Assembly (NCBI RefSeq): GCF_009389715.1
Contig: NC_052407.1
Location: 7,040,475 to 7,104,474, forward strand
Source of the DNA: Phoenix dactylifera
Lineage: Eukaryota > Streptophyta > Magnoliopsida > Arecales > Arecaceae
Direction of reading: 5' to 3'
DNA: 64,000 nt
Shown here one piece after another: positions 12,901 through 25,400 of this stretch. Every line of letters begins with the position of its first letter. The first letter of the stretch is position 1. The position numbers were made by a program, and so were the translations under genes. A model generated the notes under the pieces. The model was given only the letters and a program-made list of their open reading frames with translations. It was not told the origin of the DNA and did no database searches.

Positions 12901-15900
12901 TATGGTTAAATATCAAATTCTGTTAAACTAAGTGAAACAGAATATTATATTACTGATGGCTTGGAGGTCTAATTGTGTCATCCACTTTTATTGTTCCATA
13001 TGATGCATTATTTGGTCCTTAATTGTTTGTGCTGACGACTTTGATTTGAAGAGATTCAGCTTGTATCAAACATGTATTTTTCTTTGTAATGGCTTCATTA
13101 ACCTGATTGGTTAAATTATCTAATATGTCAGCAAGAGGTCTTGAGTTTGAATTCCAACAAAGCATTTATTCCCATGCAAGCAAGAGGCCAGATGCACTTA
13201 TCCTAATTCAGATCACTTAAATTATGTGATCCACCAAATTTACTTGGCCCAATCTCAGTTATAGCATTCTTCTCATTCACCCCTAAACGGCAACAATTTA
13301 AATAATTCAGCCAACCTGAGTATCTTTCCCTCAAATTATTCTTTGTCAACATTACATATATCCCCAAACCAAATTGACGTTCTTTGTGTTCATCAAAAAG
13401 GGTGTGTTGCCTATTGTCCTTCTCTAGGAATTCAACTAACAAAGAAGTTATTTATATCCATGCCTCCTACAAGCTTAGACATGGTTAGCCAATAGGTTTT
13501 GATGTGAATTAAGTCACTTTCACATCCTCATGATTATTGACTGTTGGTCAGCCAATAGCTTATAAATGCTAAGCTTGTCTGCACAGGTTCCACATAAAGA
13601 TGGCCAAAGCTTTATTGACTGTTGCCAACCTGCCAAACTCCACCCTCTGCTCTATCTCCTCTGTTTATGATTTCTGCTAGTTTTAATTCATGACTATTTT
13701 TTTCTTCTTAGCAAACCTATCAGACATAATCATACAGGTCTGGTGTTAAGAGATGATGATGGAAAAATCTTAATTTGCATGGTTCATATCTTTGATTGAC
13801 AAAGATGATCACATATAGATCATAGCTGATCATGGGCCAGGCTTGGGCATAGAAAATATTAAATTTTATATAGGCCCAGCCCGAAGCCCAATTAAAAATG
13901 AATAGAGTTTAGGCCCGAGGCCTGGCCCAGGATTAGCTCTAATATAGATAAAGAGAAGGCTTGTTCTTTAACATTTATAAAGTTTAACAAATGGACAGAA
14001 CCAGCTAGGCATTTACAAGCTTTCCACTTTCTAATCTTAAACCAAACAGATTCTTTCTAAAGGTAATATACCTAATTATAAGTGAACACCTCATGTCAAC
14101 CTACTTATTTGCTACAAATATGTGCTCTACTTAGAACAAAAGATTACTATGGTATTAACAACAAGAAATTAGAAATCAAAAGGAGTTTGAAACAAAAATT
14201 GGCAATTTCACATGTACAAACAAGAAAAATAGGCGAAGACAAAAGACTTACTTGTCCCTTGAGAATGGAAGTAAGCTTTAAATTCTGTGTCGATACTTGT
14301 AGCTCTAGCCTTTTAGTTGTGATAGAGTCACGAAGTTCTGAGGTAGTTATCCATGCATTATACAAATATTTCTGATAAATATGAAAAGAATGTATCAGCT
14401 GATTCAAGGATGAAAAATGCTGACTTACAAAGCATGCAGAAAGTTCTATAAAAGATCATGAATTAATAAAAATTTGGTGCAAACACCATAAGCTAAACAT
14501 TACAGCAGCTATTGAAAATCGCTTGTGCATCAAGGTAGGCTGTAGTGGGCGCAAATATAAGCATCAATGACAAGCTTATCGCTATTCCAAGCAATGAAGG
14601 GCTGAGCTTGTGGGAACAAATAGTGCACCTGAGACTTTGGGATCCTATCCTATTGTGATTAATGTTTGTGAGGCAAAACATGATTACAAGTTCATCTAAC
14701 GGCCACAAATTGCTGCCGATTAGTAGTTGATTAGATGCATTTTGGTTTCATTTTAAAGCAATGATTATATTAGTTTAGGAGAGTCAATAAGTTTCACAGT
14801 GAACCGTATTGCATGCAAAAGTACTTGTGTCTATTATGTGGCTGACTAGTCAAAATTTGGGGATTTATTCCATATCTGTAAGAGTCCTTTTGAGGCCGAA
14901 AGTTGGCTATGGGAGTAAGCATATAAGGGTTTAAATAAGGTCCTGGAGTAAGCTCCTCAATGGTTTATGTACGCTGAAAAGTCTCATGAAGAAAAGAAGG
15001 CTGCGAGCCAGCTGTTTTCTCTCCCCTATCTTTTGCGTTAGTCTCTTCTTTCTTTTCCTCTCTATTTTCTCTACTGCATCTACTCTCTATTCTCTCTGTC
15101 TTATTCACTGTTTGCTGTTATAGTTTCCTAGTTTACAATCAGATCTTAGTTTACTTTTGATACCTTTCATTTGTACTTAACTACTGCATTGAAACCAAAT
15201 TTCAGCCTTCAACATGTCAAGATACTGTTTCATAGTTACATTCTTGTTGGTGATTGCCAAAACTTGATTTTTTGGTTGCTTGTTTTGCTCTGTGCACTGT
15301 ATTTATCGAAATCTGATTGTTAGTTTATAGAAAACTATTCAATTAAGCCCCAAAGCCCTAGATTTTAGTATATTCCATTTCCTTCACTCATAAAACACTG
15401 CAGTAGGGTTATTTTACCCTTCCTTTGCCTAGAAAACTAAAATTAGTTCCCTTTTGCTCTGTTCTCAGGCCTTGGACAGCAAGTGATAAAGCTGCATTAA
15501 ACCCTAAGCTCTCTTATTCCTAGGGTCCTCTCAAGCAAATGCAGGCCAACTCTAACTGGTTCTGCATCAGCTAAACACCTTAGAAGAAATGCTTTGCATG
15601 CATCTACTCCTATTGGATGCACTGAAAGGATTGCATGATGCTAAAATGACCAAATATGCCCTATTATACCTTTCAACTAAATCAAAAGGAGTGCTTTGGT
15701 AATTTGACTAGTGCAACTAAATGGATCAAAGAGTCAAGTGGAATCATAATGACATTTTATTCTTGAAAGGAATTATAATGACATACGTAATGCACTACTT
15801 AAAGAACAATAACTCTTCTTGGCTCTTAGTTTTATGACAAGAAAGATATGAGGTAATAGAGTCATTTAACCATTACAAAACACATGCATGATGCATAAAG

Positions 15901-18318
15901 AGACAGATATTTAACTTCTATAAGCATGCATGCATGTATATACACAATATTACACAGTGCATACATAATAACAAAAGATGCACAAAAGTACATACATTTT
16001 TTGGATGGTCTATGAAATAACAGTAAGGACTCTAATGTAAAGCATGTCATATCATCACCTAGTACAAGCAGAAATGATGATCCAGTTAGAAGTCATAATT
16101 CAATGAATTAAACGTTTGATGCTTCCTTCAGAGATTAGACAACACTCTTCATGAGTTCTGAGACATTGCATATAATTTCCATGGTTATTGGCAATTCTCC
16201 TTGCAAATCCTCTCAAAACTGACTTAGCTTGGTTGCCAATATGCCTTGGTACCAAAATTGTATGTTCATGAATGCTAACTTGCTTGCTTTGTTCTGTTCG
16301 CTGATCTTGGCGTCGCTGCTCTTCTTGTTCAACGCAATATCATTTTCTATACCCAGAACAATAAAAAATGTAGATTACCATCACTGCATAACAGTTATCA
16401 CCCATCGGTTAAGTATCGCATCTGTTATGGAACCTTATAATGATCATGTGCCCTTCATCATCTGAGCATGTTGTCTGTATGCTACCCACTGGCCCATTTT
16501 TTGTCCGGTGATCCCTTACTGTTATACTATTACCCTTTTATATTACTTTTCAAATCAACAAGTTTTAACTTTTACGGTCAACCATATTTCTCATGGCAAA
16601 CTCCTACGCAGCATCCATCAGGAGTTGTGAAGATGCGTGGAGAGAGCAAAAGCACAAGCTCTTTAGAGCTTGTACGTGTAATGAAACTTCCATTCATCAT
16701 GATGTCCTTGATACCCTCCCATATCACCTACACTTTGGATTTCTTTACAAGTTTGATCTAGCAAACTATAAAACACTTAATCAACAATATGTCTTACGAG
16801 GAATATATTAATTCTTATGCTTTTCAGATCTGACATATGAAAAGGCGATGAAAATGGAATGGGCGAAAAAAGCAACTTATACAAACTATGCAAAGTAACA
16901 GAATCAGGAAATCCGACTTGCTTAAAGGTATCTATTGCTGAATGGCAAACACAATTTGGCAAAGCGTCAGAAGCTAGGGATTCGGAAACATGGAACCACA
17001 ACCTTACCTCGGCATTCAGTCCCTGTGCCAGCAGGGCAGCATCGGCTTGTGCATTGACATACCGCCACTGCAAGTGCCGGTTATAGCACAGCCTCAACAG
17101 GTGCGCCTCTTCGATTCGGCTCTCCCCCTTTCTCCCTCTGCTCACTTCAGCTGCGAAGCTGAGGATCGAAGGGGCTTTGCCCAGTTGACCACCAGGGGAG
17201 GAGGAGCTTGTAACTGTACCGTTCCTCACCTGTGAAGGACTACCCACTTCCCTCAATGACAGAGTAGCCGAAAGCTTTCTTGGAGAAGGATGCCAAATAG
17301 ATCCATGGCTGCGAGGGGAAGAAGCAACAGCAGGAGATGAGGACGGGCCATTCATCAGTGACTTCTTCACAGTAATAGGCTTAGGAGCGGATGCTGTCCT
17401 TGAGCTGGCCGACGATATTGGCGTGCCTGGCTCTGGCAACCGGTGCAGCCGGCTATTAGTCTCCTGCAAAAATCTCGCTGGAACGGTAATGCCACGGGGC
17501 GCCGGCCGCTTTCGTGGAGGAATCCTCAGCTCCTGCGAGCCTGAATTGCTCTCCGACGAAGCGCTATCAGTGTCCGACGAGGCAGAAAGACTGCCGCTGC
17601 CGCCAACGTTGAAGGAGTTCTGCCGCAGCGCCTCGTCGAGCACCATTGACTGTCGCAGCAGACGGACAGCATCCAAGACGGGATCTTTCTTGCCCACAGG
17701 CGAGCAGCCCAGGCTTCTCGTCAGCAGCAGGTTCGGCTGCTGGGATCTCGCCGCCGGCCAGCGGCGGTGGTTAGAGGGTTTCGAGTTCTCCGACAGGTGG
17801 TCGCTCCTCGCCGGAGATCCGACAGGACGCCGGCGGTCGGGGGTGGGCTTCCGAGAGGGGGGAGGGGAGGCAGCGGGCTTGGCCTTGCTGGTCTGGAAGG
17901 AGAAGGACTCGCCCTGGAACGAGACGGAAAGGCTCCGGGTGGTGGTGCGGAGGGGCCTGGCGGCGGCGGAGGGGATGTCTTCGCCGCCGTGGGGGCCCGC
18001 GTTGGGGCGGCTCCGGTCGACGGAGTGGGAGCGCTTGGGGCCGGAGCTGGACGAAGTGGGAAGAGGAGAAAGGAAACGCCGTGAAGTCGAAGTCGAAGTC
18101 GAAGTCGAAGAAGAAAAGGAGGAGAGAGACAAGTAGCGGGAAGAGATCCCTTTGGAGGGGGGCTTCCGGGAGACGGCGGCATTGTCCTTCTCGGAAGGGG
18201 CGAGGGGACGGCGGCGGTGGGGGGATGGAGAGGGGGTTTTGGGGGCTCGGACAGTGGAGGCGGCGGCTGCGGCGATTGGGGTTGCCGCCGCCACCGGCGG
18301 AGGGATGGCCGCCACCAT
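9940..18318 (-). CDS. QWRF-domain microtubule-associated protein (augmin subunit 8-like)
   Basis: Exons on the minus strand: 17008-18318 (437 codons), 14252-14371 (40), 12430-12546 (39), 12245-12334 (30), 9940-10047 (36). All junctions are GT-AG and in phase 0, giving 582 residues before an unplaced last exon. Residues 1 to about 390 are a basic, Ser/Pro/Arg-rich, low-complexity region, as in QWRF/SNOWY COTYLEDON/EDE1 proteins, where this part binds microtubules. The conserved helical domain follows, with the signature QWRY at residues 417-420 (usually QWRF), then YLYNAW, KLRD-like SELRDS, DHLSSLSGAIEALKASTLRLPV and ERALMDKSRELLSTVAAM. Family members act in microtubule nucleation and organisation during division and in hypocotyl or endosperm development; augmin subunit 8 links augmin to microtubules. 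Start: first ATG of the long exon, followed by an Ala/Pro-rich N-terminus. Introns 1, 2 and 4 are 1.7-2.6 kb and carry repeats. Read-through past the last donor reaches a stop at 9835. Confidence 0.93.
11773..12170. repeat. Intronic tandem duplication, about 195-bp unit
   Basis: Two adjacent diverged copies begin near 11773 (GGCTAAATACCCAAAAAGCA) and 11967 (GCCAAATACCAAAAGAGCAT). Both carry CTTATGACAACCA, TTCTAATTGCAAG and TATGGGTATCAAGATTTA. They lie in intron 4 of the QWRF gene. Confidence 0.8.
13095..13170 (+). repeat. Possible tRNA-derived SINE remnant
   Basis: An A-box-like TAACCTGATTGGTTAA (about 13098-13113) is followed some 30 bases later by a B-box-like GAGTTTGAATTCC (about 13143-13155), the spacing of a tRNA-type Pol III promoter. 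No tail or target duplication was identified. It lies in intron 2 of the QWRF gene. Confidence 0.35.
13835..13945. repeat. GGCCCAGGCC-type repeat fragment in QWRF intron
   Basis: Clustered GGGCCAGGC, GGCCCAGCCCG and GGCCCGAGGCCTGGCCC motifs resemble the GGTC-rich interspersed family seen elsewhere in the window. Relation to that family is inferred. Confidence 0.3.
18083..18112 (-). repeat. In-frame hexanucleotide microsatellite in QWRF exon 1
   Basis: About four to five copies of GAAGTC on the plus strand encode an alternating Ser-Thr tract (residues around 70-79) of the QWRF protein. Each unit adds two residues without changing frame. Confidence 0.85.
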
Positions 18319-18780
18319 GATCTCGCTGGCGAGGTCTGAGTCTCTCCGTCTCTCTCTTTAAAGATGAGCAAGAGAAAAAAATGTGAGAAGCATCACGGAA
18401 GGGAGGGAGAGAGGAGAAGAAGAGGTTAATAATACTTCTTCTACTTTCGGTATGGGATTTTAGGTTTCAGAGTTGGTTTTTAGCTCAGTATGAGTGCTTT
18501 GTTGAGATGGAAGAAGAGAGAAGAGTGACGCATTTACTAGAATGGAATTAGTGAAGGAGAAGGAAGTGGGATTAGCTTTGGGAGTACAAAGTTAGTAAAA
18601 GAAAATGAGAAGAAAAAGAGAAGATGGGAGGAAGGAAGGAGGTGGGAGAATAAAAGAAGGAACAGAGAAGAGGAGGTAACGGCAGCGGTTTAGGCGGCGG
18701 AGAAGGGAGCCGGAGGGGCGGAAGGCAAGGTTGACGGGAATTTTTTTCAGCGTTGATGTCGTTTTCCTTCATTTTTTCGG
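18319..18780 (-). promoter_or_regulatory. 5' untranslated and proximal promoter region of the QWRF gene
   Basis: Upstream of the QWRF ATG, the minus strand carries a CT/GA-rich leader (near 18335-18420) and then a strongly purine/pyrimidine-biased stretch to about 18700. CT-rich leaders are common in plant genes. No clear TATA box stands out, so the transcription start is unassigned. Confidence 0.35.
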
Positions 18781-20450
18781 AGACGAAATTGAGACGGTCC
18801 TAATCTTAATGTATAGGTGTAATCGGCTAAAATGATGCGCTTTTATAAAGGGTCATGGATATTGGTGAAGTAAACCAGAACGCACCAGGTCTAAAGGCAC
18901 CCAACTACTAGCTTTTGACTCGCGAGTGGTACCACGATGTGGGCCCTGATGTCTGTCCAAGGTGGTGGGTTGGGTGTGTCCAAGTTGGGTTCGCTAAGTA
19001 TTGTTTATTTAGTATAGCAATTCGAAAAGTTTCTAGTTCAGGTTAGGGTCACCGGCCGGGTGAGCAGCTTGGTTTGTTTCCTTTTTAAGGCACCCTATCC
19101 CTTGTCACATTTCAAGTTACGACGTTTTATGAACCCCGTGAGCAAAGTTTAAGTCGTATTATCGTATATCTCTTTGTTGGGGCCATGTTTGTCACGTTTG
19201 AAATTGTACCTTTGTACGAATGTTTTTGTCCGTAATGAATAGCTTAGATTTCACAACTAATCATAGGATAGTTTGCCCTACTATCTTCGTCGTATTATCG
19301 TATATTTTTCAATGGCAAAGAAGTTAATTTAATTTCATGACAACGGGTTAATTTTTTTTCCGAATGTTTATCATAAGAATCACCTCTCAAGCTAGGATGA
19401 TTTGATGAAAATAATTTGAACAAGTTAATCTCAAAGACAGACTTGTCTAATTTTTGAACACCAATATGCATGCTAACTAAAAACAAAAACAAACATTGTA
19501 TACAAGATTTATCCTTCACACTAAGGCTTGGATGATCTTGTAGTTATGTTTTATTGTTCTTTTTGTACACATAAAAAAAAAAGCAAATTCAATTTATTTT
19601 ATTTGTGAAACTTAATAAACAGTGAGACGTAAAAATATGCCAAAATATTCACCGGTGGTGGTTGACCCATGCTACTTGAATAATTATTATGATTTAAAAA
19701 GAAATAATTATACCCTCATATGATCTTAGAATGGCTACAAGATAGATAATGATCCATGTACCCACTCACATCCTCATTATTGTTCATACCCAAGTGCAAA
19801 TATGTTTTTTTAATTTAAACTATTAAATTGAATTTAAATAATAGAAGTTAGCAACAATAGTATAAAAAAATTAAAAAGAGGAATTATTTTTAAGATAGAT
19901 ATCCTAAAATACACGTGCAAGCAAGTGATCACCGGCATGTATATGCTGCAAGCTATGCATATTTTGTCAGCATTGCTTAGATGACATCAATATGTATTTT
20001 GACTTTATGCATTGATCCATCAAAAAACGTGCTGGATTTACATGATAGAATGATATCCAAAAATATGGCATGTTCTATAATTTTCATTACAAGCTAAAGT
20101 ACTCTTTGTCGCTCATTTTTCTTTTGGATTTTTGCATGCTGAATATGGCATCCCCAAATTAGTCAATAATAAAAAAATATCAAACTAATTATTGATTTCA
20201 TGGCATGCCTGATATTTCTATTTATAATACTGCACCCAAAATTTCAACCTTGAATGTGATCATTTAAGTATAAATTTTATTTACTTATGACTGCACATGC
20301 AGTTATATGTTCTCAAAATATTTGATGAACTAAAATCTATGACAATTTTTTAGTGGAAAAATTAATGTCTCAATAACTTGTCTGTCAAAATAATATTAAT
20401 TGGTCCGTCGGTTGGTGTCACGACGATAGAAAAGTAGAAATCACATTAGT
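18781..20450. other. AT-rich intergenic sequence, no gene recognised
   Basis: Only short, featureless open frames on both strands. A direct echo of CGTATTATCGTATAT occurs near 19155 and 19290. I see no RNA gene or complete element. Confidence 0.5.
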
Positions 20451-20452
20451 TG

Positions 20453-20836
20453 TGTGAGGACTCGCACGGGCGTATATTTAGTCTCGCATCGATTATTTGC
20501 TGAGTAGATCTTGAGTACTGATATAGGATCAAGAAACTCAAATAATATCTTCCGAGTAGTCATTTTGGATGAGGTGCTAATTGTTACAAATGGTATCAGA
20601 GTGAATGTGGTGCATAACTTATGTGAACTAGGAGACACTGCAGCATATATTTTTTAGAGCTAATCACAGGCCGACCGTAATACTTTTGATTAGATTTGAA
20701 CTCTGTGAAGATCCTTGCAAATATATATTTAGTTCCACATCGATTATTTTTGGATAGATCTTGAATACTTATATAAGATCAAAAAAAATTAAATAATATC
20801 TTTTAACTAGTTTTTTTAGATGAGGTTTTCTATTGT
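20453..20836 (+). mobile_element. Miniature LTR retroelement (TRIM-like), degenerate
   Basis: Two related direct repeats of about 130 bp lie close together. LTR 1 (20453-20588) starts TGTGAGGA and ends TTGTTACA. LTR 2 (about 20704-20836) starts TGTGAAGATC and shares CACATCGATTATT, GGATAGATCTTGA, TATAAGATCAA and AAATAATATCTT-type blocks with LTR 1, then decays before its 3' end. Just inside LTR 1, TGGTATCAGAG (20591-20601) matches the primer-binding site complementary to plant initiator methionine tRNA. Only about 115 bp separates the LTRs, with no coding region. This is the layout of terminal-repeat retrotransposons in miniature. A clear polypurine tract is not visible and target duplications were not found. 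Confidence 0.7.
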
Positions 20837-21085
20837 TTTTTTTTTTTTTTTCCTTCTTTGGTACGACGTTAGGATCAGGGAGGAGCAGAAGATTCAAGTT
20901 CTGTGGGAGGTGATTGGAACCCGGATCTTTATATTTTATTCATTGCGTCTAGCTGAAGACGTTAACAACGAAATCTTACATGACATCCCGACAAGGATAG
21001 CTTACATTTCTCAAACAGTAGTTAGTTGACGAAATCATCCACCAAGTCGGCTTAACAGATCCTTGCCCTCCCCCCACCCCCACCA

Positions 21086-21115
21086 CAAAAAAAAAAAAAA
21101 AAAAAAAAAAAAAAC
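21086..21115. repeat. Poly-A tract after a C-rich run
   Basis: About 28 consecutive A residues follow CCCCCCACCCCCACCACA. It could be a retroposon tail, but no 5' body was recognised. Confidence 0.9.
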
Positions 21116-22298
21116 TTAATGGATGCGTCCAGGGCCCACTTCTAACATCCAATCACTCTGTCATTCGTACGGTTAAAGTCTCTATTGGTCCAAGTATTTT
21201 CCTCCTCCTAATATTTCCAAAATTGTATAATTACTTTTGCAAACAAACTTAATAACATTTTAAATTTTAAAAAAATTAATATTTGATGTAAGAAAAGATC
21301 CAAGCAAAAAAAAATAATAATTTAATTCCACTCGAGTTGTCCGAATTCGAAACGTACGGGCGTCGATTAAATTAGGAGACCGAATGTCCCACGTCTGAAT
21401 GGCTCGCTGGCGGATATGCTTTTCTTCCATCTATATCAAGGTGGCGTTGGGGTGACATACCTGAGGCGGTGAACCCACAGGTCGAAGAAGGCACGCAAAA
21501 ATCTGCGATCTGTATCAAACATTTACTGATGGAAGGAGAGCTCAGCGAGAGCTGCTACATAGGTGGGCTGGTCCCTCCCCCTCCCCTCCTATCTTTGACC
21601 AATATATATATATATATATCAATGCACCACTTCGAGGACTGCACCTATAAGGCTTCAGCTTCATGGTCTTGATTGATGGCTGAAATTAAAGCATAACGAA
21701 AGATAAATTGTGTTAGCATTTTGTCCAAACCATATTGCAATAGCTCTTAAAGATTTGTTTGTTTAAAAAAAAATAATAGCATCGATGTCAACCAACTTCA
21801 CTAAGATCTACATCCAATTAACTTTACTGTTTGAACAAATTGGCATCCTTTGGTTTTAAGATGGATACTCCATTTGAAGGATAATCCACGTCAACGTTTG
21901 TGCTATTTACTAAATGAACCCGACATGCATATATTTTGTCTCAATCTTGTTTTACTTACTTGCGTTTAGATCTTTGGTATTGTTTTATTTTTTTAAAAAA
22001 ATTTAGTGGACGGAACTTGTCTTCTCTTTTTTAATAGAAAAAGGAAAAAAAGAAAAACAAATGGCAGCAAATTTTATACAATCCAAATTTTGTAGATTTC
22101 CTACAACTTGGATGTACAACATGTTTTAATTAATCATGATTCATTATGTTAACACCAATTCTCTACCTTTTTATTTAAACCCACTTATCTACTATTTACA
22201 AAAATAAACTCCTATCCCCTAGTTATGTTTAAGATCAAGTCAATTAAACTTGTGATGTATCCACAGAAAAAGTGGCTTCAGAAATACTTACTTTAAAA

Positions 22299-22299
<1 letters not shown>

Positions 22300-22362
<63 letters not shown>

Positions 22363-22410
22363 GTATGTATGTATGTATGTATGCATGCATGCATGCATGC
22401 ATGTATGTAT
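22300..22410. repeat. Compound microsatellite (AC)n(AT)n(GTAT)n(GCAT)n
   Basis: About 22 AC units pass into about 9 AT units, then about 5 GTAT and 5 GCAT units and a final GTAT pair. It is a directly readable compound simple repeat. Confidence 0.97.
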
Positions 22411-25400
22411 AAAAGTACTTAGCGAGAAATAAAATTGCATTTGGAACTAGGATTATCAAGGACAGTGGTACTGGCTCAACACTTTTCAGGTTTAGGTGTT
22501 CCACAGCACATGATGTGTAGCTTTGTTTAGACTTCCATATTACCTAATATTCTGCTGCTTAGATATTTTGTTGAACCACCACACCAGCAAAGGGTTTCTG
22601 CAACTTTTGACCAAAAAAAAAAAGAGGGTTTCTGCAACTTATGCAACAAACTAGTGTGAGTGGTTGAGACTTGAGAACTTGAGGCTAATCAACCAACCAC
22701 CATTATTTCAATCAAAAAAAACCAACCACCATTATCACCTCACACTTGAAAAGGGGACATAAGATCTTAATTATAAATACAAAAAATAAATGTGTTAGCA
22801 TTCATAATCGCATCATGAGACATCAGGTGTTCATGGGTGTATAGGTCTTTTTCTTGTAACATCTCTGAACTATATTGTCTGTTTGGTGTCTCATATATAA
22901 ATATGTTATATCTTATTTCAAACCCTAAATCTCTTAGAATTTCAACTATTATCTGAATTAAGTATTAGATGATACACAATTACACATGGTATGTTAGATG
23001 TCATTCATGTAGGTATGTTTTCCATTTTCTTATGATGGGAGGGGGTCTACACAGGTGCCCTAGTGATATAATAAAAGTATACCATGATACATGCTGCAAA
23101 CACAGGTGCCCCCTGCCTATTTAATTTCAAATACCCTTTACTAAATTAAATTTTTATATCAGATATGCATTTACTAGATGTTATTGTTCATCTCTCGAAT
23201 AATTCGTCGTGATATAATTTTGACTATTCACAATGTAACAATAAATACTGTACAAACAAACATTTTCTCAATCCAATTCATAACTATGATTAACTACATT
23301 ATTGATTATTTTATGTTGAATATTAAATTTAACTTGGTGAGAGACATCAGAACAATGCGATCGACAATTTCATTAAAATCGATATATTCTTTTTTTCAGA
23401 AAAAGTCTGGATGGTGGCATTTTCATTACCGGTAGAAAATTCCTCTCCACGCAAGCATTGACACTTCGATCGAATTGCCAAACTACTTCCCTCGAACATC
23501 TATAATGTTGCAATCATCTTTATAGCCCAGCTAAACTACTTTATGCCTAAAGTCCTTATCATCCTAACCCCAAGGATAGAGTGCCTTCGCAACGAATCCT
23601 TGTTAATTGCTTTTGGTTATTAGCATTAAAGGAAAGAAAGCATCATAAACTAGAGAGAAGTAAAGCAAAGTGGTTAGCCTGTTTTGTTACCACTTAACAA
23701 CCTAAACCCAGCTCAAGACAAATGGAAGCGAAAAAAGGATCATAACTGAAGTTATTGTTTTGCAAAACTTGGATTAGAGGGACCACTCTGTTCGCTGCAC
23801 ATGATTGCATGATCTCCCATGGCGTCTAAATCCACAACAGCACCATTTACCTTTGGACCACCTTATGAAGCCTTTTCCTCTATCATAATACTGTACTGAA
23901 AGTGTTTTAGCTGATCGGATCGGCAGGAGTCGAAAAGGGTTTATTTTTAATTGAAATGCTTGGAATTCGATCTACAGGGGAAAAATTCATAGAATTCTAC
24001 AAAAATAGCACATTAGTAATTCATTTGGACAATTAACAGCTAATTAGATGAGTTTAAGTCACAACTTGCAAGCAGGCCAACAAAAAAACGCAATGAAATC
24101 ATGCTGAAAAATTTAAAAGCAGAAGCAACCGAAGAAGGCAGACAAGAAGACTCGAGTTGGGTTGATATGTCTCCCTTCTTTTACATTTAAAAACAGAGAG
24201 AGGACAAAGAAAAACAGGAGAAAATTCAGAATCTATCAACTTAGAACAAGCCAAACAGGACTCTATTTTTGAGAAGTTCATTAGTTACACCAGCCCTCCA
24301 AATAGAGGAGGTTCTGTGATGCATGTCAAGGACATGCAAATGAGAAACTGAAGTTGTTACTATTATTACAGTGTCCGGTTCAACCAATCTCATCATGGCT
24401 CCCATCCAATAATAATATGGAGCTTTCTAATGTTTTATCATCTTTAGATGCACAAGTAGAATTGTTGTCAATACTGTATTAAATATAGGTATACCAAATT
24501 GGATGGGTATGAACTTGACCTTTTAAAACCATGCTCCTCATAAACACAAGCTAGTACTTGGAAGGCTAGAAATCATTGTTTCGAATAAGTTCCAATTGTC
24601 AAGATGATATAACTTATTCTTCCAATTTAAAATTTATCTTCAGAAGAGAATTATGTATCCTAATAATAACACCAACACAAAAACCATGTGAATTTACTTT
24701 TTGTTGGTAAAATCACAAGTGTGACGCATTTATTATAACATACTAAGGGAAATTGCAGCTCGGTTGATTTGGTAGTTTAAATCGATAATTGCTTGTACAT
24801 AGCTATGGACTCACTTCAAAGACAATATGCATGGAAAGGAGGAAGAACAAATATATGGTACCTTTCTATGTATAGTGAGTCCAGTCCTAAAAAAATTGTT
24901 TAAAAAATGGCAAGAAAAATGTTATGAAGAGGTTTCATGAAAGCCGTTGACATTTTTTAACAACTTTATGAAAAACATCAAAACCATTACGTAAACTGGA
25001 TCGATCTTATGTTTCATAATTATCATATTTTTTTTTTCTCAAAAAGAAGATGGCATATTCTAAATATTTAAATGCCTCTTATGTTTCAAGATAAGCATAG
25101 CATATGAAGAGCGTTGAATCATAGAGTCAAAAGTTCACTTCCATAGAATTGTACTAGAGTTATTTAGTTTACAGTCTAATTGGAACTAATTTTGTCCAGT
25201 TTGCCAGACCTTCACTGGTCCCTGAGTAGGTACTTTCCCTTGGCAGGAAGAAAGTGGAAAACGCCCTCCTCATTTCGCAAATTTTGCATGAAATCTAAAA
25301 GCAGCGCTTTACGTATCCGCCAACTACTTTTTATTATCTATTCATTATCCATGTCTTTGAGTAGGATTGAAGGGATTTGGAGGTGGTCAGTTTTGATAGC

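Noticed and set aside
17423-18136. 237-codon plus-strand open frame opposite the QWRF first exon
   Set aside because: It is the antisense shadow of a GC-rich exon; composition is Gly/Arg/Glu-rich with no domain, and the minus-strand frame is clearly the conserved one.
17721-18371. 216-codon minus-strand open frame in another frame of QWRF exon 1
   Set aside because: Pro/Arg/Ser-rich low-complexity reading in a shifted frame of the same exon; no conserved motif.
20820-21029. 69-codon plus-strand frame after the miniature retroelement
   Set aside because: It begins inside the decayed LTR, contains a poly-Phe run from poly-T, and has no recognised domain.
22244-22504. 86-codon minus-strand open frame over the compound microsatellite
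   Set aside because: The Cys-Val and Ile-His-Thr-Tyr periodicity comes from the simple repeat.
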